From assembly GCA_016179055.1 (NCBI GenBank), contig JACOSC010000025.1, positions 1-64,000 of the forward strand: a stretch of 64,000 nt of DNA, given 5' to 3'. This stretch comes from Acidobacteriota bacterium. Lineage in GTDB: Bacteria; Acidobacteriota; UBA6911; JACOSC01. The notes beneath the pieces are model-generated. The model worked only from the letters and a program-made list of their open reading frames with translations, had not been told where the DNA came from and did not search any database. A program made the translations under genes and the position numbers. Below are positions 1-9,452 of the stretch, piece after piece (within the stretch, counting starts at the first letter, position 1; each line of letters starts with the position of its first letter).

Positions 1-181
1 CAGCGCAGCCCCTGGAAAGAAATCGTCACCAGCACGTTAGCCCTGAAAGGGCGCACTAATGAAGATCAATTCCAAGGCCGTCGTCGATTTCTTCCATACG
101 TATTCATCGATCAGAAGGGTATCGCGCCCTTTCAGGGCTTATAACTTATATAATCGTACATACCAGGGGCTGCGCAGCGCT
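1..181. repeat. Nested inverted-repeat (REP/BIME-like) element, probably cut by the window start
   Basis: cagcgcagcccctgg (1-15) pairs with ccaggggctgcgcagcg (about 163-180); agccctgaaagggcgc (about 40-55) pairs with gcgccctttcagggct (about 124-139). Confidence 0.75.
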
Positions 182-439
182 TGCCCCTGGCTATTATAGC
201 CCGCTCCTTCAGAGCTACGCGAACAAGCTTCAGGCTATGGCGGGGCGCTCGCTCGAAGTGGTGGGGACGAAAGGATCGCGCGTGGCTGTGGCCCATGTCC
301 AAACTCCAGAACCCGTGGGACTGGGGTTTGGCATCCGCGCATTTCTTAATGATCGAACTTCACGATGTTGCTGCCTCCTCTGTTAGGAAAAGTTGAAAAG
401 TGCACTTTTCAACCTTAAATGACATGTTGCTGCCTCCTC

Positions 440-468
440 TTGACATTTTTCCCGTTTCACCATAGAGT
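440..468 (+). promoter_or_regulatory. Putative sigma70-type promoter TTGACA-N17-TAGAGT upstream of tetR
   Basis: TTGACA 440-445, 17-nt spacer, TAGAGT 463-468. Confidence 0.45.
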
Positions 469-478
469 AACTATCGTT

Positions 479-499
479 CTTCGAACGAACGTTCGAACT
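479..499. promoter_or_regulatory. Putative TetR-family operator (GAACG/CGTTC palindrome)
   Basis: TTCGAACGAACGTTCGAA with perfect core CGAACGTTCG (486-495), between promoter and tetR start. Confidence 0.45.
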
Positions 500-529
500 A
501 AATCGGGTTTGGCGAGCGCACGGCACAAC

Positions 530-1126
530 ATGACTTCAGCAAAAACCATTTACGCGGGTTGCGATCAGAAATTGGAAATCATTCTCCGTGAAGCGGCTCA
601 CATTTTTGCCCGCAAAGGCTTCCGCGGAGCCACGATTCGCGACATTGCCCGCCAGACCGGAATCAGTTTAGCCGGCCTTTATTACTATTTTCGCAGCAAG
701 GATGAGTTGCTCTTTCTGATCCAGAAGCACTGTTTCGAATGGCTGACCTTGTCGTTGGAACAGCAGTTGGAAGGCGTGGCCGATCCGGTCGCCCGGCTTC
801 GCCTATTGGTCAAGAACCATTTGGAATATTTTCTGACGAACATGCGAGAGATGAAAGTTCTCTCCCACGAAGCGGAGAGTCTCGACGGCGCTTTTCTGGC
901 GGAAATCGAGCAAATCAAGCGGCGCTATTACAAGATATGTTTGAGCGTGGTTCAAGAGCTGATCAATGCCGGCAAGATGAAAGAGCTCAATCCGCGTATA
1001 ACCGTAATGAGTTTGCTCGGCATGATGAATTGGATATATAACTGGTACGATGCCAAGCGCGACGGCAAAGTCCATGATCTGGCTAACCCTATGACGGAGA
1101 TTTTTCTGCGCGGCATTTTGCGTTAG
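530..1126 (+). CDS. TetR/AcrR family transcriptional regulator
   Basis: N-terminal HTH IFARKGFRGATIRDIARQTGISLAGLYYYFRSKDELL; ATG at 530 preferred over the 419 ORF start. Confidence 0.92.
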   Translation: MTSAKTIYAGCDQKLEIILREAAHIFARKGFRGATIRDIARQTGISLAGLYYYFRSKDELLFLIQKHCFEWLTLSLEQQLEGVADPVARLRLLVKNHLEYFLTNMREMKVLSHEAESLDGAFLAEIEQIKRRYYKICLSVVQELINAGKMKELNPRITVMSLLGMMNWIYNWYDAKRDGKVHDLANPMTEIFLRGILR

Positions 1127-1180
1127 TGAGCGCGGCTTTGCCGGCGCAGCAACCAATTTATAACGGAGGAGGAATCTGAT

Positions 1181-2614
1181 ATGGCCAAGATGTTTATCGG
1201 CGGCGAGTCTGTCGACTCTCTGACCAAGCACGTTTACGAAGTAAGAAATCCGGCCAATGGCGAGTTGGTGGATACGGTCCCCAAAGGCAATGCTGAGGAT
1301 GTTCGCCGCGCCGTCGACGCAGCGGATACGGCATTCAAATCTTGGAGCGAAACCACCGCGGAAGCGCGGGCCAAATGGCTATTTAAGGCCGTCGACTTGA
1401 TCCATGAAAATATTCAAGAGCTTTCCGTGCTGCTGTGCCATGAGCAGGGAAAGCCGGTAAAGGAAGCCGTCACGGAGATAGATCACTTTCTGCACGGGCT
1501 GAGTTTTTATGCGGGCCTGGCCGCGAAGCTACGCGGGTCGTACGTACCGCTGCCGGATAATAAGATGTACGGCATGGTGATCAAGCAACCTTTGGGCGTA
1601 TGCGCGGCCATCGTGCCCTGGAATTTTCCCATTACCTTAATGGGAACGAAAGTAGGTCCGGCCCTGGCCACCGGGAACACGGTCGTGGTTAAGCCGGCCA
1701 GCTCCACGCCACTGACCACCATTCGCATCATCGAGCTGATGGCTAAGGCGGGAATGCCCAATGGAGTCATCAATGTGGTTACCGGTCCCGGCGGCGTTGT
1801 CGGCGAAGCCCTGATCGCGCATGCGAAAGTCCGCCGCGTGGCCTTCACCGGCGAGTCCAAGACCGGCAAGCACGTCATGGCCGTGGCCGGGCAAGATTTC
1901 AAGCGCATCACGTTGGAGTTGGGCGGCAGCGATCCGATGATCGTCTGCGATGACGCCGAGATCGACAAAGCGCTTACCGGCGCCGCCGTCGGACGCTACT
2001 TCAATTGCGGTCAGGCCTGCTTGGCCGTCAAGCGACTCTTCGTGTTCGAGAGTGTCTATGACATGTTCGTATCCAAATTGGTTGACAAAGTCAAAAAACT
2101 GAAAGTCGGGAATGGCATGAGCGCCGATACGCGTATAGGGCCGTTGCACAATGAGGCGCAGCGCGCCGAGATCGAGGAGCAGGTGCAAGACGCGGTTAGC
2201 CGCGGCGCCCGCGTTATCTTCGGCGGGAAACGGCCGGAAGGCCCCGGGTTTGAAAAGGGATTCTTTTACCTGCCCACGCTCCTGGTCGACGTCCCCGATA
2301 ACGCGCGCGTGGCGACCGAGGAAGTTTTCGGGCCGGCGCTGCCGATCTTCAAGGTCAAAGATTTGGATGAAGCGATTGCCAAAGCGAACAGCTCTATCTA
2401 CGGTCTCGGCTCCTCGATTTGGACGAAAGACTTAACGCGTGCCCGCCGTGGGGCCGAACGTCTGCAAGCCGGCAATGTTTGGATTAACTCGCTGCACATC
2501 GGGTACGACGAGATGCCTTTCGGCGGAGTCAAGCAAAGCGGTATCGGGCGTGAGCACGGCCCGGAAGCGCTCGAATATTATTTGGAGACCAAGGGTATCG
2601 TGGTGGCGACCTGA
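1181..2614 (+). CDS. NAD(P)-dependent aldehyde dehydrogenase (SSADH-like)
   Basis: ALDH motifs VPWNFPI, TLELGGSDPMIV, FNCGQACLAVKR (catalytic Cys), FGPALPI. Confidence 0.93.
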   Translation: MAKMFIGGESVDSLTKHVYEVRNPANGELVDTVPKGNAEDVRRAVDAADTAFKSWSETTAEARAKWLFKAVDLIHENIQELSVLLCHEQGKPVKEAVTEIDHFLHGLSFYAGLAAKLRGSYVPLPDNKMYGMVIKQPLGVCAAIVPWNFPITLMGTKVGPALATGNTVVVKPASSTPLTTIRIIELMAKAGMPNGVINVVTGPGGVVGEALIAHAKVRRVAFTGESKTGKHVMAVAGQDFKRITLELGGSDPMIVCDDAEIDKALTGAAVGRYFNCGQACLAVKRLFVFESVYDMFVSKLVDKVKKLKVGNGMSADTRIGPLHNEAQRAEIEEQVQDAVSRGARVIFGGKRPEGPGFEKGFFYLPTLLVDVPDNARVATEEVFGPALPIFKVKDLDEAIAKANSSIYGLGSSIWTKDLTRARRGAERLQAGNVWINSLHIGYDEMPFGGVKQSGIGREHGPEALEYYLETKGIVVAT

Positions 2615-2639
2615 TAAGTAGCCTCGCGATAGCCGCAAT

Positions 2640-2830
2640 GTGGAAGCGGCTTCCAGCCGCTTCCTGAAGTTTCGACATTTTATGTGGTCCCGCAGGTCGG
2701 GAGAGTCGGCTTGTCTTGGAAGCAGTCAGAGCCCCGACATGTCGGGGCTTTACATACGGAAATGTCCAAACTCTATGGACAGGCAAGATGCCTGTCCCAC
2801 CTTACGGCTCGTCCGGGTTAGGTTTCAGGA
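2640..2830. repeat. Cluster of short palindromic repeats between the two ALDH genes
   Basis: gaagcggcttccagccgcttc; agccccgacatgtcggggct; gacaggcaagatgcctgtc; ggctcgtccgggttagg. Confidence 0.65.
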
Positions 2831-2862
2831 AATTACTTGAAAACGTAAGGAGCAAATGGCAG

Positions 2863-4299
2863 ATGGCAAAAATGATTATTGGGGGAGAAGCGGTCGATTC
2901 GGTGAGCGGTGAGCGCTATGAAGTGCGCAGCCCAGCCACCGGCGAAATTGTCGATACGAGCCCCAATGGGACAGTCGAGGATGCCCGGCGAGCCATTGCT
3001 GCCGCCGATTTGGCGTTTAAAACATGGTCGAAAACCCCGCCCGCTAAGCGAGCCGAGATTTTGGCCCGTGCGGAACATGTGATTAGCGAGCATGAGGAAG
3101 ATCTGGCCTGTACTTTGACGTTGGAGCAAGGCAAGACGTTACGCGAAGCTAAAATGGAAATCCACCGCTTTTGTCACACGATCAAGCATTATGCCGGCCT
3201 CGGGAAAAGCCTGCGCGGCGGCTATGTGCCTATGCTGGATGAGAAGCGTTATGGCATGATCATCAAGAAGCCGCTGGGGGTTTGCGGCGCCATTGTGCCA
3301 TGGAACTTTCCAATATCTCTGATGGGCAACAAGATTGCTCCCGCACTATTGACGGGAAACACGGTGGTGGTTAAGCCCGCCGGCACCACGCCGCTGACGA
3401 CGATAAAAGTGATAGAGCTTTTCCACAAAGCCGGACTGCCTGCCGGTGCGTTGAACGTCGTTATTGGTTCCGGTCGCTCAGTCGGAGAGGAGATTTTGCG
3501 CCACCCCAAGGTACGTAAGATCGGGTTTACCGGCGCGACCAGCACAGGCAAACACGTGATGGCGGTAGCAGCAGCCGAGCTCAAGCATGTCACTTTGGAG
3601 CTCGGCGGCAGCGATCCCATGATTGTATGTGATGATGCCAATCTGGAAGCGGCCGTGAGCGCCGCCTCCGTAGGTCGGTTCTTCAATTGCGGACAAGCCT
3701 GCCTGGCGGTCAAACGCCTTTTCCTCTTCGAAAAAATTTATGATGAATTCCTCAGCCGCCTGTGCGAGAAGGTGAAAAAGCTGAGAGTCGGCAACGGGCT
3801 GGATCCCAAAAGCACTCTGGGCCCGCTGCATTCCAGCGGGCAACGCCAGGAAGTCGAAGAGCAGGTGCAAGACGCCGTCGCCCGCGGGGCCCGTGTGATC
3901 GCCGGTGGGAAACGCCCGGAAGGCAAGGAATATGAGAAAGGCTATTTTTATCTTCCCACGCTGGTAGTGGATGTGCCGGACGAGGCCCGCATGCTGACCG
4001 AAGAATGCTTCGGCCCCGCTTTGCCGATTGTGAAGGTCAAGGATCTGTCGGAAGCGTTGGCCAAAGCGAACAGCTCTATATATGGTCTTGGATCTTCCGT
4101 GTGGACGAGAGACATCAACAAGGCCACTATCGCCGCCGAGCAACTAGAGGCCGGTTATACGTGGGTCAATTCGGCTCAGATTATTTATGACGAGCTGCCG
4201 TTTGGCGGCGTCAAGCAAAGCGGACTTGGCAAAGAGCATGGATCCGAAGTGCTCGATTATTACATGGAAACGAAGTCGGTGGTCATTGCCATCGAGTGA
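2863..4299 (+). CDS. Aldehyde dehydrogenase, paralog of 1181-2614
   Basis: MAKMIIGGEAVDSVSGERYEVRSPATGEIVDTSP is collinear with the first ALDH; same active-site block FNCGQACLAVKRLF. ATG at 2863 follows an SD-like aagg agc. Confidence 0.93.
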   Translation: MAKMIIGGEAVDSVSGERYEVRSPATGEIVDTSPNGTVEDARRAIAAADLAFKTWSKTPPAKRAEILARAEHVISEHEEDLACTLTLEQGKTLREAKMEIHRFCHTIKHYAGLGKSLRGGYVPMLDEKRYGMIIKKPLGVCGAIVPWNFPISLMGNKIAPALLTGNTVVVKPAGTTPLTTIKVIELFHKAGLPAGALNVVIGSGRSVGEEILRHPKVRKIGFTGATSTGKHVMAVAAAELKHVTLELGGSDPMIVCDDANLEAAVSAASVGRFFNCGQACLAVKRLFLFEKIYDEFLSRLCEKVKKLRVGNGLDPKSTLGPLHSSGQRQEVEEQVQDAVARGARVIAGGKRPEGKEYEKGYFYLPTLVVDVPDEARMLTEECFGPALPIVKVKDLSEALAKANSSIYGLGSSVWTRDINKATIAAEQLEAGYTWVNSAQIIYDELPFGGVKQSGLGKEHGSEVLDYYMETKSVVIAIE

Positions 4300-4390
4300 G
4301 GAACGCGTAGAAACAGAGACCTATATTCGGCCGGTGCGCGCGCGCCGAACATCGGCCGCGCCCTGGACCCAGAACAACGGAGCCATCATC

Positions 4391-5179
4391 ATGACGGAAA
4401 AAATGATCGAATATCAAGTGGACAACGGCGTCGGCATTATGGCGCTTAACCGGCCGAAGGCCAACGCCTACACTCTGGAAATGCTGAAGGAGCTGGATGA
4501 GGCGATCCTCGCCGCTCGGCTCGATGAAAACGTCCATGTCATCGTGTTACGCGGCAAAGGCGAGAAGTTCTTTTCGGCCGGCGCCGATATTGAAATGTTG
4601 ACGAGCCACTCCACTTCCTACCGTTATTACTTTTCCTTGTATGGCCATGAAACTCTGACCCGCCTGGAGAATACGCCGAAGCTGGTGATTGCAGCGCTCA
4701 ACGGGCACACGGTGGGCGGAGGATTGGAAATCGCGCTGGCGTGCGACATAAGGATCGCCAAACGCGATGGCGGTCGCTTGGGGCTGGCCGAAGTCAATCT
4801 GGGAGTGCTGCCAGGCATGGGCGGCACACAGCGGCTGCCGCGTTGGATCGGCCGCGCCCAGGCCTTGGAAATGGCCGCCACTGGACGGCAGCTTTCTTTT
4901 GAAGAAGCCCACGAGCTGGGTCTCGTCAATCACATTTATGAATCGGAAAATTTCTTTGAACAAGTTTTGGATTATGCCCGACAGTTTGTGCCGCCCAATA
5001 AAGCAAGTTTTGCCGTGGGGCGAATAAAGCGGGCCATTCATGCCGGATTGGATGGGTCCCTGAGCGAAGGGTTGGCCCTCGAGCGCGAGGTCCTGCTGGA
5101 AGCTTTTCTCAGCGAAGATGCCGCGGAAGGGCTCGCTGCCAACCGCACACGGCGGACGCCGCAGTTTAAGGGCCGCTAA
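4391..5179 (+). CDS. Enoyl-CoA hydratase/isomerase (crotonase) family protein
   Basis: LNRPKANAYTLEML, KFFSAGADIEML, ALNGHTVGGGLEIALACDIRIA. Confidence 0.92.
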   Translation: MTEKMIEYQVDNGVGIMALNRPKANAYTLEMLKELDEAILAARLDENVHVIVLRGKGEKFFSAGADIEMLTSHSTSYRYYFSLYGHETLTRLENTPKLVIAALNGHTVGGGLEIALACDIRIAKRDGGRLGLAEVNLGVLPGMGGTQRLPRWIGRAQALEMAATGRQLSFEEAHELGLVNHIYESENFFEQVLDYARQFVPPNKASFAVGRIKRAIHAGLDGSLSEGLALEREVLLEAFLSEDAAEGLAANRTRRTPQFKGR

Positions 5180-5237
5180 TCGGATATTTTCGGGCGAAGG
5201 TGCCCTTGGCTCGGCCATAGTATTGGAGGATTTGCTC

Positions 5238-6338
5238 ATGACAAGAGTGGCGACATTCGACGATTGGAAAGATATGTTTCGCCAATGGGAGAAGGAGATT
5301 GATCTCGACGTTTCCAAGTTTAAGGATTATGAATTCGAGATTAAATTTGAACCGACGGAGTGCGAGGAGATTGAGTTCGGCGATTTCAAGGGCCGTAAGA
5401 AATGGGAAACCGTCCTGCAGATTCCGGATCAGCGCATTCGTGACGGTCTGCAACACTTGATTGTCTATCAGGGCGATACCGAATTCGGCTCCGTTGAGCA
5501 ACAACGCCGGCTTTTGCGCCATCCTCCTAACGATTACGATTTAGGCAGCCTGGTGCGGGTCATGCGTGAAGAGATGCGTCACGGGTGGCAGATGTGCTAC
5601 TTGCTCGTCAATTATTTCGGGCACTCCGGCAAGATTGAGGCGCAAAAGCTGCTTGAGCGCCGGTCGTTCAAAAAGACGCGGTTGCTCGGCTCCTTTAACC
5701 AGTCCATCGATACCTGGCTGGATTTCTTCTGCTTCACGCAGTTCGTCGACCGTGATGGCAAGTATCAATTGGGCATGCTGCACCATTCCGGTTTCGGACC
5801 CTTGGCCCGCAGCATGGGTCCCATGCGCAAGGAAGAATTCTACCACGTGCTGACCGGCCACACGGGCCTTGCGCGTATTATCAAAGCCGGTCGAGTTCCG
5901 CGTGATCTCTTACAAAGATTTGTCAACAAGTGGTACCCTTCGGCGCTGGACTTGTTCGGGGTCGATAACTCTACCTCGGCCGCTTGGTTCTATGTGTGGG
6001 GCCTGAAGGGGCGCTATGATGAGCATCCGGATCTGCCGCCGGCCGATCGGGAAAATCTTAACGATGAGGCTCGACATCATTACATGCAGGAGATGCGCGC
6101 GCTTTTTGCCGATCTCAACCAACGATTGCCGGCCGACCAGTCGCCCTTGCGGTTGCCGGAGGAAAAGTTTAACCGCAAGATGGGCCGCTATGCTGATATG
6201 GCCTTTGATGTGAACGGCGAGCCGCTGGCCGCCGCCGACTATATGGCCTACCTGGCGAGTGTATTGCCGGGCCCCGAAGACTATCGCCGGCTGGAAGAGA
6301 TCTGTAAAGACAAAGACTGGATCGTGGCCGTTTCCTAG
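5238..6338 (+). CDS. Ferritin-like diiron oxygenase, BoxB/PaaA (phenylacetic acid catabolic) family-like
   Basis: Two ExxH motifs (MREEMRHGWQMCYLLVNYFGHSG; MGPMRKEEFYHVLTGHTG); WLDFFCFTQFVDRDGKYQL resembles BoxB. Confidence 0.8.
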   Translation: MTRVATFDDWKDMFRQWEKEIDLDVSKFKDYEFEIKFEPTECEEIEFGDFKGRKKWETVLQIPDQRIRDGLQHLIVYQGDTEFGSVEQQRRLLRHPPNDYDLGSLVRVMREEMRHGWQMCYLLVNYFGHSGKIEAQKLLERRSFKKTRLLGSFNQSIDTWLDFFCFTQFVDRDGKYQLGMLHHSGFGPLARSMGPMRKEEFYHVLTGHTGLARIIKAGRVPRDLLQRFVNKWYPSALDLFGVDNSTSAAWFYVWGLKGRYDEHPDLPPADRENLNDEARHHYMQEMRALFADLNQRLPADQSPLRLPEEKFNRKMGRYADMAFDVNGEPLAAADYMAYLASVLPGPEDYRRLEEICKDKDWIVAVS

Positions 6339-6461
6339 GTGAAGAGATTGCCGATCATATTTTTAGAAATAACGTTTTTGCAATGGCCCATGCGAAGTTT
6401 TTTTGGAGAGGCGCGGTTTTGAAGTTCAAACGCGTAATGGTCGTACGGGAGCGATAATTCT

Positions 6462-6794
6462 GTGGCGAAGGTTTCACACATACTAGTTTGCCAAAATGTG
6501 GATTGCCGGGTGCGAGGGTCCGACCAGGTTATGAAGGCACTTTCCCTCCAACTGGCCGAGAAAGGGCGCCGAGATATCACCGTCAAATCCTATATGTGCT
6601 TTGGCGCTTGCCAGGCCGGCCCCAATATGGTTTTTTATCCCGAGCGAACTTGGTATGCCGGCGTACGGCTCAGCGACGTTGACGCCATTGTCGATCACGT
6701 TATGGGTGGCCCGAAAGTAGAAGCCCTCGAGGGCAAAGTCGATCCAGCGCTGCGCGAGCTGATCTACCAGTTATTGGATGCCGGCTTGTTCTGA
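6462..6794 (+). CDS. Thioredoxin-like [2Fe-2S] ferredoxin (NuoE-like)
   Basis: HILVCQNVDCRVRGSDQVMKAL...SYMCFGACQAGPNMVFYPERTWYAGVRLSDVDAIVDHV. Confidence 0.87.
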   Translation: MAKVSHILVCQNVDCRVRGSDQVMKALSLQLAEKGRRDITVKSYMCFGACQAGPNMVFYPERTWYAGVRLSDVDAIVDHVMGGPKVEALEGKVDPALRELIYQLLDAGLF

Positions 6795-6888
6795 AGCAGG
6801 CCATCCGCGTACGGCTTTGGTGGGTCTTCCAGTCTTACCGCCAAAGCAGCGCAACGACGAACTGGCTGTTGATGGCCGGTCGCGCAAT

Positions 6889-7095
6889 GAATTATGGTAA
6901 CTGTTCACGGGGATCGGGGGTCAGGGATCAAGGGCCAAGGGCACAGTGGTACCGATGTCTGTTGGGAATTATCATGATTTAGCGATTGGGTGGTGGGGCG
7001 GATGCTTAACGGATTGCGGGAGTCTTTGGAAAAGAAATCCAAGTATTATCGACCGATCCCCGATCCCTGACCCCCGTGAACAGTAACGAATTATG
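6889..7095. mobile_element. MITE-like element with 8-bp target duplication, between the NuoE-like and NuoF-like genes
   Basis: GAATTATG (6889-6896) / element 6897-7087 with ends GTAACTGTTCACGGGG...CCCCGTGAACAGTAAC / GAATTATG (7088-7095). Confidence 0.85.
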
Positions 7096-8355
7096 CAGAC
7101 CATTTTGTTTCCAGAGGATTTGATCAAAGGCGAAGAGACGTTCGATGCCTATATCAATCGAGAAGGCTACTGCACGTTGCGCGCGTTGGCCGCGCAAGCT
7201 CAGCCGGAGACCTTGATTGAAGAGATTGCGCGGGCCGGTCTGCGCGGACGAGGTGGCGCCGGCTTTCCTACGGCCAAGAAATGGTCTGTGGCGCGCCAGA
7301 CGGAAGTATTCCCGCGCTACCTGGTCGGCAATGGGGGCGAAGATGAGCCCGGCAGCCTTAAGGATCGTCGGCTTATGGAAGCGCGCCCACACTTGATATT
7401 GGAAGGCGCTCTGCTAGCCGCCCTGGCCATTGGCGCGGAAAAAGTCATTTTGTATGTGAATCACATGTTCGACCATGCCGCGACGCGACTGCAGACAGCC
7501 GTAGATGAAGCGCGCGCCGCAGGCTACTTGGGAGCCTCTATCCTCGGAGGCCGCTATTGCATCGAAGTCGAAATCTGCAAGGCGCCGAGCAACTATGTCG
7601 CGGGTGAAGATACCGCGGCGCTGGAAGTCATCGAGGGACGCCCGCCGTTGCCGCGACAAAAACCTCCTTACCCGGCCGTGCAAGGATTGTATGGCAAACC
7701 CACGGTGGTAAACAATGTCGAAACCCTGGCCAATGTTCCGGTGATTGCGCGCATGGGTGCGGAAGCCTATCGTCGCATCGGCGCCGCCGACAGCCCCGGC
7801 ACCATGCTTTTCAGTTTGGGAGCAGAGGTCCGTAGGCCCGGGGTTTATGAGCTGCCTTTCGGCACACCGCTGCGTCATTTAATTTTCGCATGCGGGGGCG
7901 GTTTAAGCAACGGGAGCGCAATTAAAGCCATTCTTCCCGGCGGGCCATCGACCGCTTTCCTGACGCCGGATCATCTGGATACCGCCCTTGATCACGCGTC
8001 ATTAGCCGACGCCGGCTCGGCTATCGGCTGTGGCGTCGTGAGCTTGTTTGATGTTGGCGCCTGCATGGTGGAAGAAACTCTGGCGCTGGCGCAATTCTTT
8101 GCCCGCGAATCTTGCGGCCAATGCCCGGCGTGCCGTATGGAGACGGCGATGCTGGCGACGCTTATCGAGCGCGTGCAAAATGGGGCGCCGCCGGTTATCC
8201 TGGATCAGATTGACAAGGTGCTCGATTTTAATCGGGGCAAAGGGTATTGTGCGCTGGTCAACATGCCGGGTCCTCCGCTACGTAGCGCCGTGCGGTGGTT
8301 CGGCGCGGACTTTGATCACCATCTCAGACACGGGACTTGTCCGATAAGGCCGTGA
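7093..8355 (+). CDS. NuoF-like NADH:FMN oxidoreductase (SLBB and 4Fe-4S domains)
   Basis: GLRGRGGAGFPTAKKW, GNGGEDEPGSLKDR, ESCGQCPACRMET with distal GYCAL cysteine. Confidence 0.9.
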   Translation: MQTILFPEDLIKGEETFDAYINREGYCTLRALAAQAQPETLIEEIARAGLRGRGGAGFPTAKKWSVARQTEVFPRYLVGNGGEDEPGSLKDRRLMEARPHLILEGALLAALAIGAEKVILYVNHMFDHAATRLQTAVDEARAAGYLGASILGGRYCIEVEICKAPSNYVAGEDTAALEVIEGRPPLPRQKPPYPAVQGLYGKPTVVNNVETLANVPVIARMGAEAYRRIGAADSPGTMLFSLGAEVRRPGVYELPFGTPLRHLIFACGGGLSNGSAIKAILPGGPSTAFLTPDHLDTALDHASLADAGSAIGCGVVSLFDVGACMVEETLALAQFFARESCGQCPACRMETAMLATLIERVQNGAPPVILDQIDKVLDFNRGKGYCALVNMPGPPLRSAVRWFGADFDHHLRHGTCPIRP

Positions 8356-8406
8356 AAGCCCGGAACAAGCTCGTGCGGGTTAGTATCTGACAAGATGAAA
8401 TTGTGC

Positions 8407-8470
8407 TGAAACGGGTCAAATATTTTTTGAAGGTAGCCTTCCACGCTTTATTCATGCGGGTATTTGACAG
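8407..8470. repeat. Dispersed repeat copy (related to 14982-15004 and 60556-60610)
   Basis: ctgaaacgggtcaaatattttttgaag...ctttattcatgcgggtatttgac. Confidence 0.6.
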
Positions 8471-8540
8471 TTTTCCAGCGTCACTAACCTTTTGAATTTT
8501 ACCGGGTTTGTTTACGCTCGTCCAGGTTAGGGCTGGTCAT

Positions 8541-9323
8541 TACCCAAGCTATTGCGCTAAACCGAAGGCTGGATAAACCGGCCGCGTAGCGGCCGCATGA
8601 CTTTAGCCGTGCCTTTCAAGGCACGGTAGGTCTGGCGGCGGAAAGCTCTTTCGTCCCGACGCTGTCGGGACGGTTGAACCGCATCCACCGGGTAGAAATT
8701 ATGGCTAATACGTATACTTCACTCCACTACCACATCGTCTTCAGCACCAAAAATCGTATTGGTTACCTAAAACCGGAGAGCCAACACCGAGTCTGGGCTT
8801 ACCTCGGCGGGGTCGCGCGCGAACACCAGATGACGGCTTTACAGGTAGGTGGTAGCGATGATCATATTCACGCTTTGGTTATGGCGCCAGCCACGCGGGC
8901 TCCTAGTCAGATCGCGCAATACCTCAAAGGCGATTCTTCCAAATGGATTCACCAAGAGTTTCCCGAGTGGCGCGGTTTCGGCTGGCAAGACGGATATAGC
9001 GCCTTTACCGTGAGTCAATCAAACGTTCCCGAGGTTATACGCTACATTCAGAATCAGCGAGAGCATCATCACCAGAAGACCTTTCAGGAAGAGTATGTGG
9101 AATTCCTGAAAAAACACGGGATCTCCTACGACGAGCGTTATGTATGGGGCTGAATTTTCCAAGGCGTCCTAGAACGCCATTATCGCCTGAATCAATCGTC
9201 GCTGACGCGACGGGGGCCAGCGGCGGGCCCATCGGATCCGTGCCCTAAAGGACACGGCTAAAGTCAACGGGCCGCTACGCGGCCGGTTCATACAGCCTTC
9301 GAGTCATTGCCATAGTCTGGGTA
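8541..9323. mobile_element. IS200-like/RAYT-like element flanked by long imperfect inverted repeats with internal hairpins
   Basis: Left arm 8541-8690 (ccgaaggctggataaaccggccgcgtagcggccgcatgactttagccgtg...) pairs with right arm 9180-9323 (...cacggctaaagtcaacgggccgctacgcggccggttcatacagccttcg). Confidence 0.8.
8701..9153 (+). CDS. IS200/IS605-type Y1 transposase, possibly REP-associated
   Basis: SLHYHIVFSTKNR, HUH-type DDHIHALV, RYIQNQREHH. Confidence 0.92.
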   Translation: MANTYTSLHYHIVFSTKNRIGYLKPESQHRVWAYLGGVAREHQMTALQVGGSDDHIHALVMAPATRAPSQIAQYLKGDSSKWIHQEFPEWRGFGWQDGYSAFTVSQSNVPEVIRYIQNQREHHHQKTFQEEYVEFLKKHGISYDERYVWG

Positions 9324-9452
9324 AGGACAAGGCGGACGAGTGGGGCAATTACGTGGCCGATCAGCGAACCTGTCTCCGATGGGTTACCGCGATTTATTGA
9401 GAGCCTACTACTTTTACATGTTTGGTTCCGGCTCGTGCCGGTTAGGATGTTT

